Below, in pieces: positions 44,309 to 53,969 of a stretch of 64,000 bases of DNA. The notes below the pieces were generated by a model that worked only from the letters and a program-made list of their open reading frames with translations, made no database searches and was not told where the DNA came from. Location of the stretch: assembly GCA_965222535.1 (NCBI GenBank), contig OZ244957.1, forward strand, positions 1,426,001-1,490,000, written 5' to 3'. Positions within the stretch are counted from its first letter, which is position 1. Each line of letters begins with the position of its first letter. The position numbers and the translations under genes were made by a program. Source of the stretch: G965222535 sp965222535 (GTDB lineage Bacteria > Pseudomonadota > Gammaproteobacteria > HK1).

Positions 44309-45702
44309 GAGCTATAGTCAAATCTGGTGTATGGGAAGATTGCATCAAGCGGCGGTCTGATTAAATTTTGTCACTTCAATACCATCCTTGAATGTCACTC
44401 CAGTGATGACCGCAGGCAGTGCCTCAAAGCCTCTCAAACGGTTCCATTTTTTCTCGGCACACTGGCCTAATTTGAATATCATGTGAAGCATTCCCTCACG
44501 CGAGAGGCAGCCTTTTGAGCGCCGCGTCCGATGTCGAAGTGTGCCGAAACTCGATTCAATAGGGTTGGTGGTGCGGATGCTTTGCCAGTGTGGTGCGGGG
44601 AAATCCCAAAAAATCATCGGTTAGCAACGCGTGGCGGTCATTTCTCAAGCAGGCGGTTGCCTTTGGGTACTTTGCTTCGTAGGTTTTGAGAAACAGGTCA
44701 AACCCCTTCTCTGCTTCCTTTTTGGTGGCTGCCTGCCAGATTTCGTGTAGCGCTTGTTTGGCTTTTGGCTGACCTGATTTGGGGAAGCGGTTCAACACGT
44801 TGACCGTCTTGTGTACCCAGCAGCGCTGCTGGCGTGTCGTTGGGAATACCTCCTCAAGGGCTGCCCAGAGCCCCATCGCACCATCACCAATCCCTAATTC
44901 CGGGGCATCCAATCCGCGCGCTTTCCGCTTCAACAACACCTCCCGCCAGCTTTGCGTTGATTCTCTTACCCCATCCTCAATGGCCAGAAAGTGCTTCTGA
45001 CCGCGCTCATTCACACCGATAACTACCAGTGCACACAGTTTCGCATTCTCGGCTCGAAGGCCACTGTAAATGCCATCAGCCCAAATATAAACCCAGCGCG
45101 CATCATCCAATCTCTGTTGCATCCAGCACCGGTACTCATCAGCCCAACGCTGCTTCAAGCGCGACACCGTGGTGGCTGACAAGCCCGCTGCATCCGGGCC
45201 CACCAGTACTTTCAGTGCTTCACTCATGTCACCCGTTGAGATGCCTTTTAGATACAGCCACGGCAGCGCCGCTTCCAGAGAGCGGGTTTTGCGAACATAC
45301 GGTGGTACCAGCAGTGAGTGGAAAACCACTGACTCTCCAGTCCGTGAGCGTACCTTCGGCACTCTCACAGAAACCGCGCCAACCCCGCTTTGAAGGGTGC
45401 GCTCCGGGAGGTAACCGTTACGCACCACCGCGGCATTGCCACCCTGTGTACGGCAATGCTCAAACTGCCGCAGCAACTCGTGCAGCTCGGCGTCCACGGC
45501 TTGGTGAACCAACTGCTTCGCTCCCTGCAGCAGCAGTTCACTCAATGGGTCAAAGGGTTCCTCTACACCTCTTGGGGCAATTGCGTTATGCTTACTCATA
45601 GTGGCGACTCTCCTTAAGATTGATGGGTTTGTTCACAACTTCCAATCAATCAGAGTCGCCGCTCTTTTTCAACCCCTCAACCACCACTTTCGGTTATAGC
45701 TC
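44309..45702 (-). mobile_element. IS256-family insertion sequence, copy 1 (1394 bp)
   Basis: The ends are GAGCTATAG and CTATAGCTC-like, i.e. short imperfect inverted repeats. A 9-bp target duplication surrounds it. It inserted into a DUF6122 gene. The transposase reads on the minus strand and is frameshifted, so the copy is probably not autonomous. The 5' leader region (45600-45660) has a GCGACTCT ... AGAGTCGC inverted repeat. Confidence 0.92.
44345..45599 (-). pseudogene. IS256-family transposase, frameshifted
   Basis: A DDE (mutator-type) transposase. MSKHNAIAPRGVEEPFDPLS starts at ATG 45599. YIWADGIYSGLRAE holds the first catalytic Asp, and LGIGDGAMGLWAALEEVFP the second region. The C-terminal HWQSIRTTNPIESSFGTLRHRT has the catalytic Glu. 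The frame breaks near 44605 in a run of six A (plus strand). Five A would restore DDFWDFPAPHW, so a one-base slip explains it. Confidence 0.9.
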
Positions 45703-45711
45703 AAGTAACCA
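45703..45711. repeat. 9-bp target-site duplication, right
   Basis: AAGTAACCA, matching 44300-44308. The following ACGGGGTCTGGTTCAATTAA completes the interrupted DUF6122 gene. Confidence 0.92.
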
Positions 45712-45806
45712 ACGGGGTCTGGTTCAATTAATATTTATCAAGAAGGAGCAGCTAACAGTTTGGTATCGGATGATTGTATATACTCATGGGTACCTGTTCC
45801 GTGCCG

Positions 45807-46418
45807 TCACATTCTGTACCCATCTGGGATGGGTACAGAACAGGTAGTCAATGAACAGCCTTCCAATGGTTTTGGCCAAGGATCAGGATTCAGTCCGAAC
45901 GCGGCCATGGTTGCTGCGATGATAGAGTCGTGAGAAATGCACAGAACATAGCCATCTGTGCTCGGGTGCAACTCTTTGACGAGATTCGAAGCGCCGATGG
46001 AGCGATGCCGCATACCAGGGATGTCCTCACCTGCGACATGACGGTGGAGGAATGTCCAATCATTATTTTCTTGAGCATAAGCCACCAGCTTGTTGACCTC
46101 CTCGTTGATCTTGCTGAGGACGAACGGACCTGGGACGCCGAGCATCTCGGACTTAATCGCCTTAAAATTCCAATTTGCTCCTTCGCTGATCCTCTCACCC
46201 GTGTCAACACATCGTTGAACAGGGCTCGCATAGATGGTAAGCGGAGGATGTGTTTGTAACCCTCGACCACATGACAAACACTCCTCAATGCCTTCGGGAG
46301 TGAGCATGGCAGACAAAGGCGGAATATCGGGGTCAATTCTAGGGCCATGCCGTATCAGCAAAATTCCATTTGATGGCGGCTTGTCTCCAGGAGACCATCT
46401 TTTCAAGCTGACTTTCAT
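45807..46418 (-). CDS. Histidine phosphatase superfamily protein
   Basis: 203 aa with the RHG phosphatase start LIRHGPRID, and SPVQRCVDTGERI and CISHDSIIAATMAAFG as the second Arg and second catalytic His. This branch removes phosphates from small molecules, sugar phosphates or proteins. It starts at ATG 46418, overlapping the fusion gene stop by four bases, so it is the last gene of a four-gene operon. The C-terminal codons form a hairpin at 45814-45838. Substrate unknown. Confidence 0.85.
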   Translation of the reverse strand: MKVSLKRWSPGDKPPSNGILLIRHGPRIDPDIPPLSAMLTPEGIEECLSCGRGLQTHPPLTIYASPVQRCVDTGERISEGANWNFKAIKSEMLGVPGPFVLSKINEEVNKLVAYAQENNDWTFLHRHVAGEDIPGMRHRSIGASNLVKELHPSTDGYVLCISHDSIIAATMAAFGLNPDPWPKPLEGCSLTTCSVPIPDGYRM

Positions 46419-48817
46419 TGACCACCTCTGCTACCCTCGGTTAAAGTGAACACCGAGTGATCACGCCATTTTGCGGTTTGGGCAACCATTTTCCCTGCCC
46501 TAGTGAATAGATTATGCCATTCAATCGCACTTCTCTCCCGGCCACCGGTCGTCAACAACATGTTCAGGCTCAGCAACCCATGTTCACCTGCGTCATTGAC
46601 CCGATCGATGACGATGATGCGGGACTGCAGCGGAAGCTTCAGGAGCAAGGAGAGGGCTTTGGGGTCGGGCCAATCGTGCAGAACCCTTGATAGCAGATAA
46701 ACATCGGCTTCTGGGAGAGCATCTGCGAAGAAATCCAATGGGACGGTGTCAATCCCTTTAATCTCCAACCCACTGATGACTTCGGGCCTCTCAACCAAGA
46801 GGCGCTTTCCTGTATGACCTTTGAGCTGGCAGAGAAGGGTGCCGCGTCCACCCCCGAGATCAACAACAGTTTCACCCCTGTTGATTGAGAGAACCTGTAC
46901 GATGCCATCCCAGTCTTCAACGGCGTATGAATCCATGACCCTGTGGATGAGCTTGCTCAACACCGCATTATGTGAGTGGAGTTCGAAAAAATCTGTGCGG
47001 GTTTCTGGGTTGGTCAGTCGGTATTCGGCCTCGATCCAAGGAGTCAATTGAGGCCCCGTCCAGTAGAGTGCTCGGTCAATCAGTTCGTCACAGGATGCCA
47101 AGGTCTGGCCCAGATGTGTCAGCTTGAATCTTGAGTCCAGAAGCCCAAGGGCCACCCAAGCCTGTTTTACAACCTCAAGGTCAGACTCCGCTATAGGAAG
47201 CACTGCTTTTTGGCCTGCGAGTCCAGTCAGGATCCCGAGACGAATCGCGATTGGATGCCAGTACGCTGTGAAGGATGTATTGAGTTCCGATTCCAGCTCT
47301 GATGCAGCACATGAAATATGAGTGCGCTCCTCCCCCGCTTCATCAATGACAGCGAGTTCTCCGCTCAATCTTTTAACCAGTGCTTGGCCATTATAAAATG
47401 GCTCAATACTTGAGTATCGTCGGCCTTGGGAGATATCCGCTCCGTTCATGTTGATGTGATGCCAGCCCTGAGAATCTCTTGCTCGGGCAAATCCCTTGTG
47501 GAACACATCAAGGTCAAAGAAAGCATGCTCATAAAGAGGCTTGCCTTCCAGATCTACGTGGCAACAACGGCCATCAAATCCTCTGACCACTGCCGCACCT
47601 TCCCTAAAATCCCCCGCATACGCGATCGGGCTGGATTCAAGAGCCATGCCATCCTTGAGGATATGCTGATATCGCCCTTTGTCGTCTCTGACAGTGCAGC
47701 GATCCTGCTGAAAGTTACCGCACCATGACCAACTCATTGCGTACGCCCGGGTTCCATCGGAGCGGATGTGAAACCACTGGCCAGCGTCTGCGACGGCAGC
47801 GAGGCCGCAATAGAAACCAAAAGCTCGGCTAAATACCTGTGGGAAAGCAGGGGTTCCATTTGGAAGAACGAAGAACCAGTTTTTGCCATCAAACACAGGC
47901 GCCAGACCCGGTGGATGGAACGGCAGCACTGACTCGAATCTGGCCTCATAAATCGCAGCCTCACTGGAGGTGCAATGGTGCGTACCATCCCGATGGGGTC
48001 GGGAACACCGCCAATCGTCACTCCATCTGACAAAGTGATTGAACGGTGATGTCGAATCGTATGACAGATACGAGGTGACATGAGGGATTCGTAATGACCC
48101 TGAGAACTTTTCACTGCCGCCATTGACTTGCGTTCGCACATGAGACCAGATCGCTTTCCGTGATTCGATCCAATCCTCTTTCCAAGGACCATGCTGTCTC
48201 AGGTCGGCTTCGGATCGAAACTCAAGATACCAAGTATATCTGGGAGAACCAGATAACATGGGCTCCGAGTAGTGGACACAGTTCGCATCATGGATAAGTG
48301 CATCTCCAGCCTGAGTTTCAATCGGTTTGAATGAAGAGCGCGCGAGCTGGCCCAGAACGCGAACTTCTGCCTGCGTCAGAGCACCTGCCTGATGGCTGCC
48401 TGGAAGGAGGAACACCGGGTTGTGAGCATCATCGTGAAGCGACAAACCGATACTGAACACATTGCCTTTAGTGGTCTGTAGAGCCAGGTCCTGATGAGCC
48501 TGAACCTCAGTCTTGGAATGCGGCTGTTTCACCAAGACATCCTCCCAAGTGAGTACCGCATCCCCATTAGGGAACAGTGAATCAACCAACTCAATCAAAG
48601 CAAGATTCTGGAGTGAGACTAAGAATGCTGGATGCCTCGACAAGGGGTACCTGAGCTTGATCGGATGCCCTCGCTCATCCAGCACGGTATCATCGCAGTC
48701 CAGGTCCATCAGGAGAGAATCAATGGCAGTGATGAGCTGTTCAACCGCTTCTCGGGAAAACACGCTTTTTTCGAGAAGAAACCCATCTTCTGACAACGAG
48801 CCCGAAACCTTAGACAT
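46415..48817 (-). CDS. Fusion: phytanoyl-CoA-type Fe(II)/2-oxoglutarate dioxygenase + WG repeats + O-methyltransferase
   Basis: An 800-aa three-part protein. Residues ~10-210 look like PhyH: AHQDLAL gives the iron ligands H108 and D110, and NCVHYSEP gives H182, followed by an Arg (R201) suited to 2-oxoglutarate. Residues ~300-520 are WG-type repeats (DGKNWFFVLPNGTPAFPQVF, DAGQWFHIRSDGTRAY, DSQGWHHINMNG). Residues ~560-790 are a class I methyltransferase of the plant O-methyltransferase type (VVDLGGGRGTLLCQL, LLSRVLHDWPDPKA). One protein may hydroxylate and O-methylate the same substrate, which is inferred. Start ATG 48817, five bases after the radical SAM stop. Confidence 0.82.
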   Translation of the reverse strand: MSKVSGSLSEDGFLLEKSVFSREAVEQLITAIDSLLMDLDCDDTVLDERGHPIKLRYPLSRHPAFLVSLQNLALIELVDSLFPNGDAVLTWEDVLVKQPHSKTEVQAHQDLALQTTKGNVFSIGLSLHDDAHNPVFLLPGSHQAGALTQAEVRVLGQLARSSFKPIETQAGDALIHDANCVHYSEPMLSGSPRYTWYLEFRSEADLRQHGPWKEDWIESRKAIWSHVRTQVNGGSEKFSGSLRIPHVTSYLSYDSTSPFNHFVRWSDDWRCSRPHRDGTHHCTSSEAAIYEARFESVLPFHPPGLAPVFDGKNWFFVLPNGTPAFPQVFSRAFGFYCGLAAVADAGQWFHIRSDGTRAYAMSWSWCGNFQQDRCTVRDDKGRYQHILKDGMALESSPIAYAGDFREGAAVVRGFDGRCCHVDLEGKPLYEHAFFDLDVFHKGFARARDSQGWHHINMNGADISQGRRYSSIEPFYNGQALVKRLSGELAVIDEAGEERTHISCAASELESELNTSFTAYWHPIAIRLGILTGLAGQKAVLPIAESDLEVVKQAWVALGLLDSRFKLTHLGQTLASCDELIDRALYWTGPQLTPWIEAEYRLTNPETRTDFFELHSHNAVLSKLIHRVMDSYAVEDWDGIVQVLSINRGETVVDLGGGRGTLLCQLKGHTGKRLLVERPEVISGLEIKGIDTVPLDFFADALPEADVYLLSRVLHDWPDPKALSLLLKLPLQSRIIVIDRVNDAGEHGLLSLNMLLTTGGRERSAIEWHNLFTRAGKMVAQTAKWRDHSVFTLTEGSRGGQ

Positions 48818-48822
48818 TCGAA

Positions 48823-49878
48823 TTACTCAGGAAATTGCCTCATATTGCATCGCCGGCAGACATCGTTCTCCAGATAATTCGTCAGTAGTTTGCGGTATTT
48901 CTCACTCCGCCAGATCGCCATAAACCCATCATCGTTGACGTTGCCGTAGTAGCCGAGGGTCTTGCGAAGTTCATCAGGTGAACAACAAGGATCAAACCTC
49001 CCTGCGTGATTCACCCATGCCTCTTGACCCAGAAAAGGACAGGTCGCAGCCGGATGGAGTTCTCCACCGTATTTAGGATCCAACTCGCAGATGTTCGCGA
49101 GAACAATGCGTTTTCCGTTCGGCAACGGATTGTTATCAGCGATCTCGATGGCTTCTCTTGCAATCGCATTCCAGCACTCAATCGCATTCGTGCTGCGCCG
49201 CATGTCCTCATCCTTGATCTCAGCGAAGTGTGCCCACAGGTGATGGCCTTTGACGCGATCTACGCCTTCCTTGATGGCGAGTTCAACGACACGTGGCACT
49301 TGGTTGAGATTCATTTCCATGAAGGTCATCTGAAGGGTCACTGAGCAGTAATTGCCCCCTGCACTGGCATGTTCATCTCGGATTCTGATGAATGTCCTGA
49401 GATTTTCCATGTTTTTCTTGAAGTCATTTTTGATCATTACGAGGCTTTGAGCGCTCTGATCCGCTCCGTTCCAACTCAGCTTGACATCTGAACCGACCGG
49501 GACGATCAACCTCGCCCATCGCTCAGCTCCGAATCGTGGAAAAGTGCCGTTCGTGGTGAGGTTAAGTTTCACGCCATGCTCGTGACAGAGCTCAATGATG
49601 CGTGGCATGTGTTTGAAGATGAGCGGTTCGCCCATCGTAGAGGGGATGATCTCCTTTAGCCCTCGCCCCGCGCATTCTGCAATGACTTGCTCGATAACCT
49701 CAATGTCCATGCGTCGGTAAGGCAATCCACCTCTGATGCGTGCTTGATGAGAGGGACTGTATGGCGAGTGCTCTTCGCACATCACACAGTTCAGATTGCA
49801 GTCATCGGGGTTAGTATCAAACGTAATCCGCCAAGGGACAGCTCGTGGTCGTAATTCCTTAGCTTGTGGTGATGTCAT
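48823..49878 (-). CDS. Radical SAM protein with SPASM-type C-terminus
   Basis: 351 aa. The 4Fe-4S radical SAM motif is CNLNCVMC (C27, C31, C34), followed by MGEPLIFKHMPRIIELC (GEP motif). The C-terminal Cys-rich part (CPFLGQ, DPCCSPDE, DVCRRCNMRQ) fits SPASM auxiliary clusters. SPASM enzymes modify peptides or sugars. No precursor peptide is seen here, so a sugar or small-molecule substrate is also possible. Start ATG 49878 overlaps the GT4 stop by four bases, so translation is coupled. Confidence 0.88.
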   Translation of the reverse strand: MTSPQAKELRPRAVPWRITFDTNPDDCNLNCVMCEEHSPYSPSHQARIRGGLPYRRMDIEVIEQVIAECAGRGLKEIIPSTMGEPLIFKHMPRIIELCHEHGVKLNLTTNGTFPRFGAERWARLIVPVGSDVKLSWNGADQSAQSLVMIKNDFKKNMENLRTFIRIRDEHASAGGNYCSVTLQMTFMEMNLNQVPRVVELAIKEGVDRVKGHHLWAHFAEIKDEDMRRSTNAIECWNAIAREAIEIADNNPLPNGKRIVLANICELDPKYGGELHPAATCPFLGQEAWVNHAGRFDPCCSPDELRKTLGYYGNVNDDGFMAIWRSEKYRKLLTNYLENDVCRRCNMRQFPE

Positions 49879-51188
49879 TGCCGAACCTCCACTTCGGGTA
49901 TGGGGTTGAGTAATCGATCATAGTGAGCGAGAACTACCGTGGTATGTTCCTCCTTCGAAGGGATGCGCCCAATCTCCGAATAGAGGTAACCAGCCTTACC
50001 TAGGGACTCCAGAGCTTTGGGGTTGGCGACTGCTTGCTGCATAGCGGTGAGAAGGCTGTCTGAATTTCTGTGCTCAAATGTAAGCCCGTTGACGCCGTCT
50101 TTGATATATTCCCCCATTCCCCCATGTGCAGCAGTAATCACAGGTACACCACACTGTTGGGCCTCATGGATGACAAGAGGAGAGTTCTCATCCCAGATAG
50201 ATGGTACGACGATGCAATCACAGCGGTTGAACACATCCGACACGATGTTCTCATTATGGTACTCTGGAAGCCACTCAACGCGAGATCGAGCATATTGAGA
50301 ACTATCGACACGTCGCTTCAACGACTGAGTCAACTGCCCCTGTGGGCGTCCCCAGATTCGAAGTAATGTATCTCCACGGAGTTGTTGAAAAGCATCGATC
50401 AGCAGGTGGATGCCTTTTGAAGGATGATGGCGTCCGATGAATCCGAAGATGAATGGTTCCCCGGGTTGATTCGTGCGACCATTTAGGCGATCAAGGTCAA
50501 AGCCGTAGTCCAGATACTCGATCTTGTCCTTTGCTAGGCTGAATTGTTCAATATGCCGAAGCTTCAATTGTTGCGACGGAGCGAGGAATAAATCAACCGC
50601 ATCGCAAGCTGCCCGACTCGCTCTCATGCGACTTCCAACCCATGATTTCCAATGTTCCAACTCGCTGGAAAGATCAATGCCTTCTACGAACCTGTTGAAG
50701 CATTTAGCGGCACACTTGGAATCATTCTGACCATCGCACAGTTTCCAAGGCTCATCGGCTGTCAGCCCAGATTGCAGGAACTGACCTCGGGGACACATCA
50801 TCCAGAAGTCGTGAAGGGTGAATACAACAGGGAGGTTGCGCTGCTTGGCAACTGATGGAAGTCCCATAGAGAGGTGATTGAGATGACCGAAGTGGACGAT
50901 GTCAGGTTTGAACTTGTCCAATACTTCTTTGAATACCTCTTCAACACTCGCATTCTGGAATCTCGCATTGGATCGGGCATGGTTCACCAGATACACATTG
51001 ATGCCAAGCCGCAGCGGGTCCGGCTCTGTGCGAAGATGATAATCTGGTAGAAAAGGATCCTCTTCACGAGCGAATACGCAGACCTGACAAGCTGCATCCG
51101 CCAGACCATGCGCCAGAGTCTGTGTGTACACCTCTGAGCCAGCATTGTAGCGCCGTGGATATCCGTGAATCACTAGGAGTACTTTCAT
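49875..51188 (-). CDS. Glycosyltransferase family 4
   Basis: First gene of the four-gene operon. GYPRRYNAGSEVYTQTLA is a GT4 N-terminus, FTLHDFWMMCPRGQ is the acceptor-side motif, FIFGFIGRHHPSKGIHLLIDA is the donor-side motif, and ENSPLVIHEAQQCGVPVITA is the EX7E region. 437 aa, cytosolic. Start ATG 51188 follows a short upstream region. GC is about 50 %. The operon as a whole (glycosyltransferase, radical SAM, dioxygenase-methyltransferase, phosphatase) suggests assembly of a decorated glycan or glycosylated metabolite. Confidence 0.88.
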   Translation of the reverse strand: MKVLLVIHGYPRRYNAGSEVYTQTLAHGLADAACQVCVFAREEDPFLPDYHLRTEPDPLRLGINVYLVNHARSNARFQNASVEEVFKEVLDKFKPDIVHFGHLNHLSMGLPSVAKQRNLPVVFTLHDFWMMCPRGQFLQSGLTADEPWKLCDGQNDSKCAAKCFNRFVEGIDLSSELEHWKSWVGSRMRASRAACDAVDLFLAPSQQLKLRHIEQFSLAKDKIEYLDYGFDLDRLNGRTNQPGEPFIFGFIGRHHPSKGIHLLIDAFQQLRGDTLLRIWGRPQGQLTQSLKRRVDSSQYARSRVEWLPEYHNENIVSDVFNRCDCIVVPSIWDENSPLVIHEAQQCGVPVITAAHGGMGEYIKDGVNGLTFEHRNSDSLLTAMQQAVANPKALESLGKAGYLYSEIGRIPSKEEHTTVVLAHYDRLLNPIPEVEVRQ

Positions 51189-51240
51189 GAATCCCTGCCT
51201 CTGTTTTTGCTTCTTTGTCGGTGCCGTTCAATGCACCGAG

Positions 51241-51262
51241 ACACACCACTTTCGGTTATAGC
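51241..51262. mobile_element. IS256-type right-end remnant
   Basis: ACACCACTTTCGGTTATAGC and its last two bases TC match the right ends at 45681-45702 and 58331-58352. Only the terminal 22 bases remain, immediately upstream of the GT4 operon start. Confidence 0.85.
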
Positions 51263-51381
51263 TCGTTTCGATCGGATGAGGGTATGATTTTTGACAATAA
51301 ATACAGTTTATCGCGGAATCATATTTTTCCATATTTTTCCAGATTTTCATTATCTGAATAGATAGATAGGGCAACCGACAC
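51263..51381. other. Short AT-rich gap before the intact DUF6122 gene
   Basis: TTGACA at ~51290 could be a -35 box, but no clear -10 at standard spacing follows. GCAACCGACACATG at 51371 begins the direct repeat shared with 43994. Confidence 0.35.
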
Positions 51382-51705
51382 ATGTTTCACATAGCCCTGC
51401 ACTTTGTAGTTCCAGCCCTACTAACCGGTCTTTTCTTTAGGAAACACTGGAGGTTAGCCTACTGCTTAATGATCGCGACAATGCTCATAGATATCGACCA
51501 CCTATTGGCTGATCCGATATACGACCCCCATCGCTGTGGTATTGGATTCCATCCATTACATGGGTTGTGGCTTGCTTTTTTTTACGCTGCTCTTTGCTGT
51601 GTGCCAAAGATGCCTAAGATACGCCTCATTGGTATTGGCTTGTCGGTGCATATCGCCCTAGACGCGATAGATTGCCAAGTAACCAACGGGGTCTGGTTCA
51701 ATTAA
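51382..51705 (+). CDS. DUF6122 family membrane protein (intact copy)
   Basis: 107 aa with MFHIALHFVVPALLTG, IATMLIDIDHLLADPIYDP, GFHPLHG and HIALDAIDCQV. The conserved His/Asp residues (DIDHLLADP, FHPLH) resemble metal-dependent membrane proteins of the YdjM type, but function is unknown. Three to four hydrophobic helices. It is identical over its length to the copy split by IS256 at 44.0/45.7 kb. Confidence 0.85.
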   Translation: MFHIALHFVVPALLTGLFFRKHWRLAYCLMIATMLIDIDHLLADPIYDPHRCGIGFHPLHGLWLAFFYAALCCVPKMPKIRLIGIGLSVHIALDAIDCQVTNGVWFN

Positions 51706-51707
51706 TG

Positions 51708-51883
51708 GGTACTTCAAACGGTCGCATCGCATCAACGAGGTTCTAAAAAACGACATTCTTTAATGCCTCCCAAGACCTCAAAGCGCTCTTAGATCGATAT
51801 CTATCCATCTATAATCACCAAATCTCGCAAAAAAGTTTAGGCTATCGCTCTCCTGCTCAAGCTCTACACCAATGGTAGCAAAA
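51708..51883 (+). pseudogene. C-terminal remnant of an IS481-type transposase
   Basis: The end of a DDE transposase in two frames: INEVLKND, then LKALLDRYLSIYNHQI and KSLGYRSPAQALHQW before TAG. The YN..(Q).SLG..SP..A ending is typical of IS481/IS3-like integrase-core transposases. The catalytic core is absent. Confidence 0.75.
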
Positions 51884-51933
51884 GAACCCCGATCTATTTA
51901 ATAAATCAGATGTTAAACTCCCGGTCATCGACA

Positions 51934-52046
51934 TTTACTCATAGCGGCGACTCTCCGTATATTGGTGGGTTTGTTTATAGCTTCCAAGCAATCAGAGTCG
52001 TCTCTGCTCTTTTTCACCCCCCATACACCACTTTCGGTTATAATTC
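51934..52046. mobile_element. Diverged IS256-type right-end remnant
   Basis: ACTCATAGCGGCGACTCTCC, CCAAGCAATCAGAGTCG and CACCACTTTCGGTTATAATTC correspond to the upstream end of the IS256 copies with about 20 % difference. It therefore derives from a related but distinct element. It marks the left boundary of the AT-rich island. Confidence 0.8.
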
Positions 52047-52097
52047 GCTCGATCCGGCAGCTACCCAAGTTTGTAGTTGTACAATAAGAGGAATCGC

Positions 52098-53969
52098 ATG
52101 AAAAAAATAATAGCTGTGATAGGAGACGCCAATCTTGAAAATGATATAGAAAAACAAAGGATTTCATTTGAATTAGGAAGATTAATAATTGATAGCGGTT
52201 ATATTTTAGCTACAGGTGGTTTAGGTGGAGTAATGGAATATGCCTCGAAAGGCGCAAAAACATCTGAAAATTATTCACCTAATTCTATAATTGGAGTATT
52301 GCCAGATTACAATCCTGATAATGCAAACCCGCACATTGATATTTGTATTCCAACAGGGCTTGGATTATCAAGAAACTTAATATTAACCAGCTTAGCAAGT
52401 GCTGTAATTGCTGTTGGTGGTGGATCAGGAACATTGAATGAAATCTCATCTGCTTGGCAGATGGATAAGCTTATTATTGGTTTAAAAGCAGGCGGTTGGA
52501 GCGAAAGATTATGCGGCACAGCACTTGATGAGAGAAGAAAAGATATAATATTTTGTGCAGAAACACCACAAGAAGCAATAGGAATACTAAATGAAAAATT
52601 ACCTTCCTATAATAAAAAATTTTTTGGAGTTAGAAATTCAAGAATTGGGAAAAAGAGAGCAAAAGAAATTCTAGTTGAATTTTTCATACTGGATACAGAT
52701 AATGTTGAATTTCTTGGAAAAGGAAGCGAAGGTTATGTTTTTACTGATTATCAAAGTATCTATAAAATTATTGATGCGCATAATGAGTATTATTCTCAAA
52801 AAATATTTTTTATATTATTGTCATGTTCAGAAAAATCTAAGAATAATAAACATTTTAAACATATCATTCCTTTTGAAGTTTTTTTAGATAATAAAAAATT
52901 CATCCTCATAAGAAATAAATATATTGAGTCACAAGTGTTTGGTGAACAGTTTTCCCAGGAGAAAGAATTCATTTCACTTTTGAAAGAATTCAAAAGAATA
53001 AAATTAGTTACGACCGATTTCCAACCTAAAAATTTAAGAGTTTCATTAGAAAAAACTATTTTTGTTTCAGATTTAGGTCATAGTTTGGCATCGTATTCTG
53101 AAGTTTTATTTCAAAGTATGTCTCGTAGAGCATTTATAACATATAAACTTCAAGGTAGATTTGACAATTACAAGAGTTTTAAAAAATATCTTTCTCCCGC
53201 GAATACAACAGATGATTTTTCTTTAATGTTAGAATTAGGATTTGATCTCAATGACTTAAAGAGAGAGTTTGTTAAATTTTATCAAAAAGTAATAACAGCA
53301 AATAAAAATGAAGTTTTAATCCCGGTGATCAAAGAAATTTTCACAAGTCATATAAAAGTTTATGATGTGTTTGATTATGGTTCTGGGTATGGTGATATAT
53401 CTGCAACATTAAAGAAAACAGGGTTGCGTGTAGTTGCCTATGAGCCGGATAGGAAGATATTTGAAAAATATAGAGACAGCTATTATAAAGACATAGAATG
53501 TCTTAATTTTTCAGAAACTAAGGAATTAATAAAAAATAATAAAATCTTTGATAGTGTTTTATGTTCGCTGGTTTTGTGCCATTTTTTAGCAGAAACAAAA
53601 GAAAAAAGATTACAAGAAATTGATGGAATTATGAGTCAATTAACCCGGCTATCAAAAAAATATATTGTGATAGTCATCTGCAATCCTTTGTATACATATC
53701 AATCTTATTCGTTACTTCAAAAACGAATTCTGCCTCAAGATTTTAATTATCAAGTTGAAGTAGAATTTAAAAAACATATTTTTTCATCAGATAGAGAAAG
53801 ATTTGACATACACAGACCTATCTCATTTTATGAGAACCTTTTCATTCAACATAAATTAAATATAAAAGAAATAATTCAAACAAATGATGATAATCCAACG
53901 AGTGGAATAAAAAATTCAGATTTTATGATTTTTATTTTAGAAAAAAAATGCCCCCTCCAAACATCTTGA
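52098..53969 (+). CDS. Three-domain fusion: LOG/TIGR00725-type Rossmann protein + kinase-like domain + SAM methyltransferase
   Basis: 623 aa, not a fusion I know. Residues 1-170 are LOG/TIGR00725-like: ATGGLGGVMEYASKGA and GGGSGTLNE (107-115). Residues ~195-350 resemble a protein or small-molecule kinase: glycine loop GKGSEGYVF (207-215), Lys223, TTDFQPKNL (305-313, catalytic-loop-like), and SDLGHS at 324 in the DFG position. Residues ~415-620 are a class I methyltransferase (DYGSGYGDIS, 427-436). Start ATG 52098 has AAGAGG upstream. It overlaps the deacetylase gene by 22 bases. GC ~30 %. Cytosolic. Function is not assignable; context suggests glycan or nucleoside chemistry. Confidence 0.75.
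   Translation: MKKIIAVIGDANLENDIEKQRISFELGRLIIDSGYILATGGLGGVMEYASKGAKTSENYSPNSIIGVLPDYNPDNANPHIDICIPTGLGLSRNLILTSLASAVIAVGGGSGTLNEISSAWQMDKLIIGLKAGGWSERLCGTALDERRKDIIFCAETPQEAIGILNEKLPSYNKKFFGVRNSRIGKKRAKEILVEFFILDTDNVEFLGKGSEGYVFTDYQSIYKIIDAHNEYYSQKIFFILLSCSEKSKNNKHFKHIIPFEVFLDNKKFILIRNKYIESQVFGEQFSQEKEFISLLKEFKRIKLVTTDFQPKNLRVSLEKTIFVSDLGHSLASYSEVLFQSMSRRAFITYKLQGRFDNYKSFKKYLSPANTTDDFSLMLELGFDLNDLKREFVKFYQKVITANKNEVLIPVIKEIFTSHIKVYDVFDYGSGYGDISATLKKTGLRVVAYEPDRKIFEKYRDSYYKDIECLNFSETKELIKNNKIFDSVLCSLVLCHFLAETKEKRLQEIDGIMSQLTRLSKKYIVIVICNPLYTYQSYSLLQKRILPQDFNYQVEVEFKKHIFSSDRERFDIHRPISFYENLFIQHKLNIKEIIQTNDDNPTSGIKNSDFMIFILEKKCPLQTS

Noticed and set aside
45713..45806. Promoter for a gene reading right from the IS copy
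   Set aside because: There is no plus-strand gene downstream until 51.4 kb; the bases are the tail of the DUF6122 repeat and a non-coding spacer.
45814..45838. Rho-independent terminator for the four-gene operon
   Set aside because: The 10-bp stem lies inside the last codons of the phosphatase gene and has no T tract after it.
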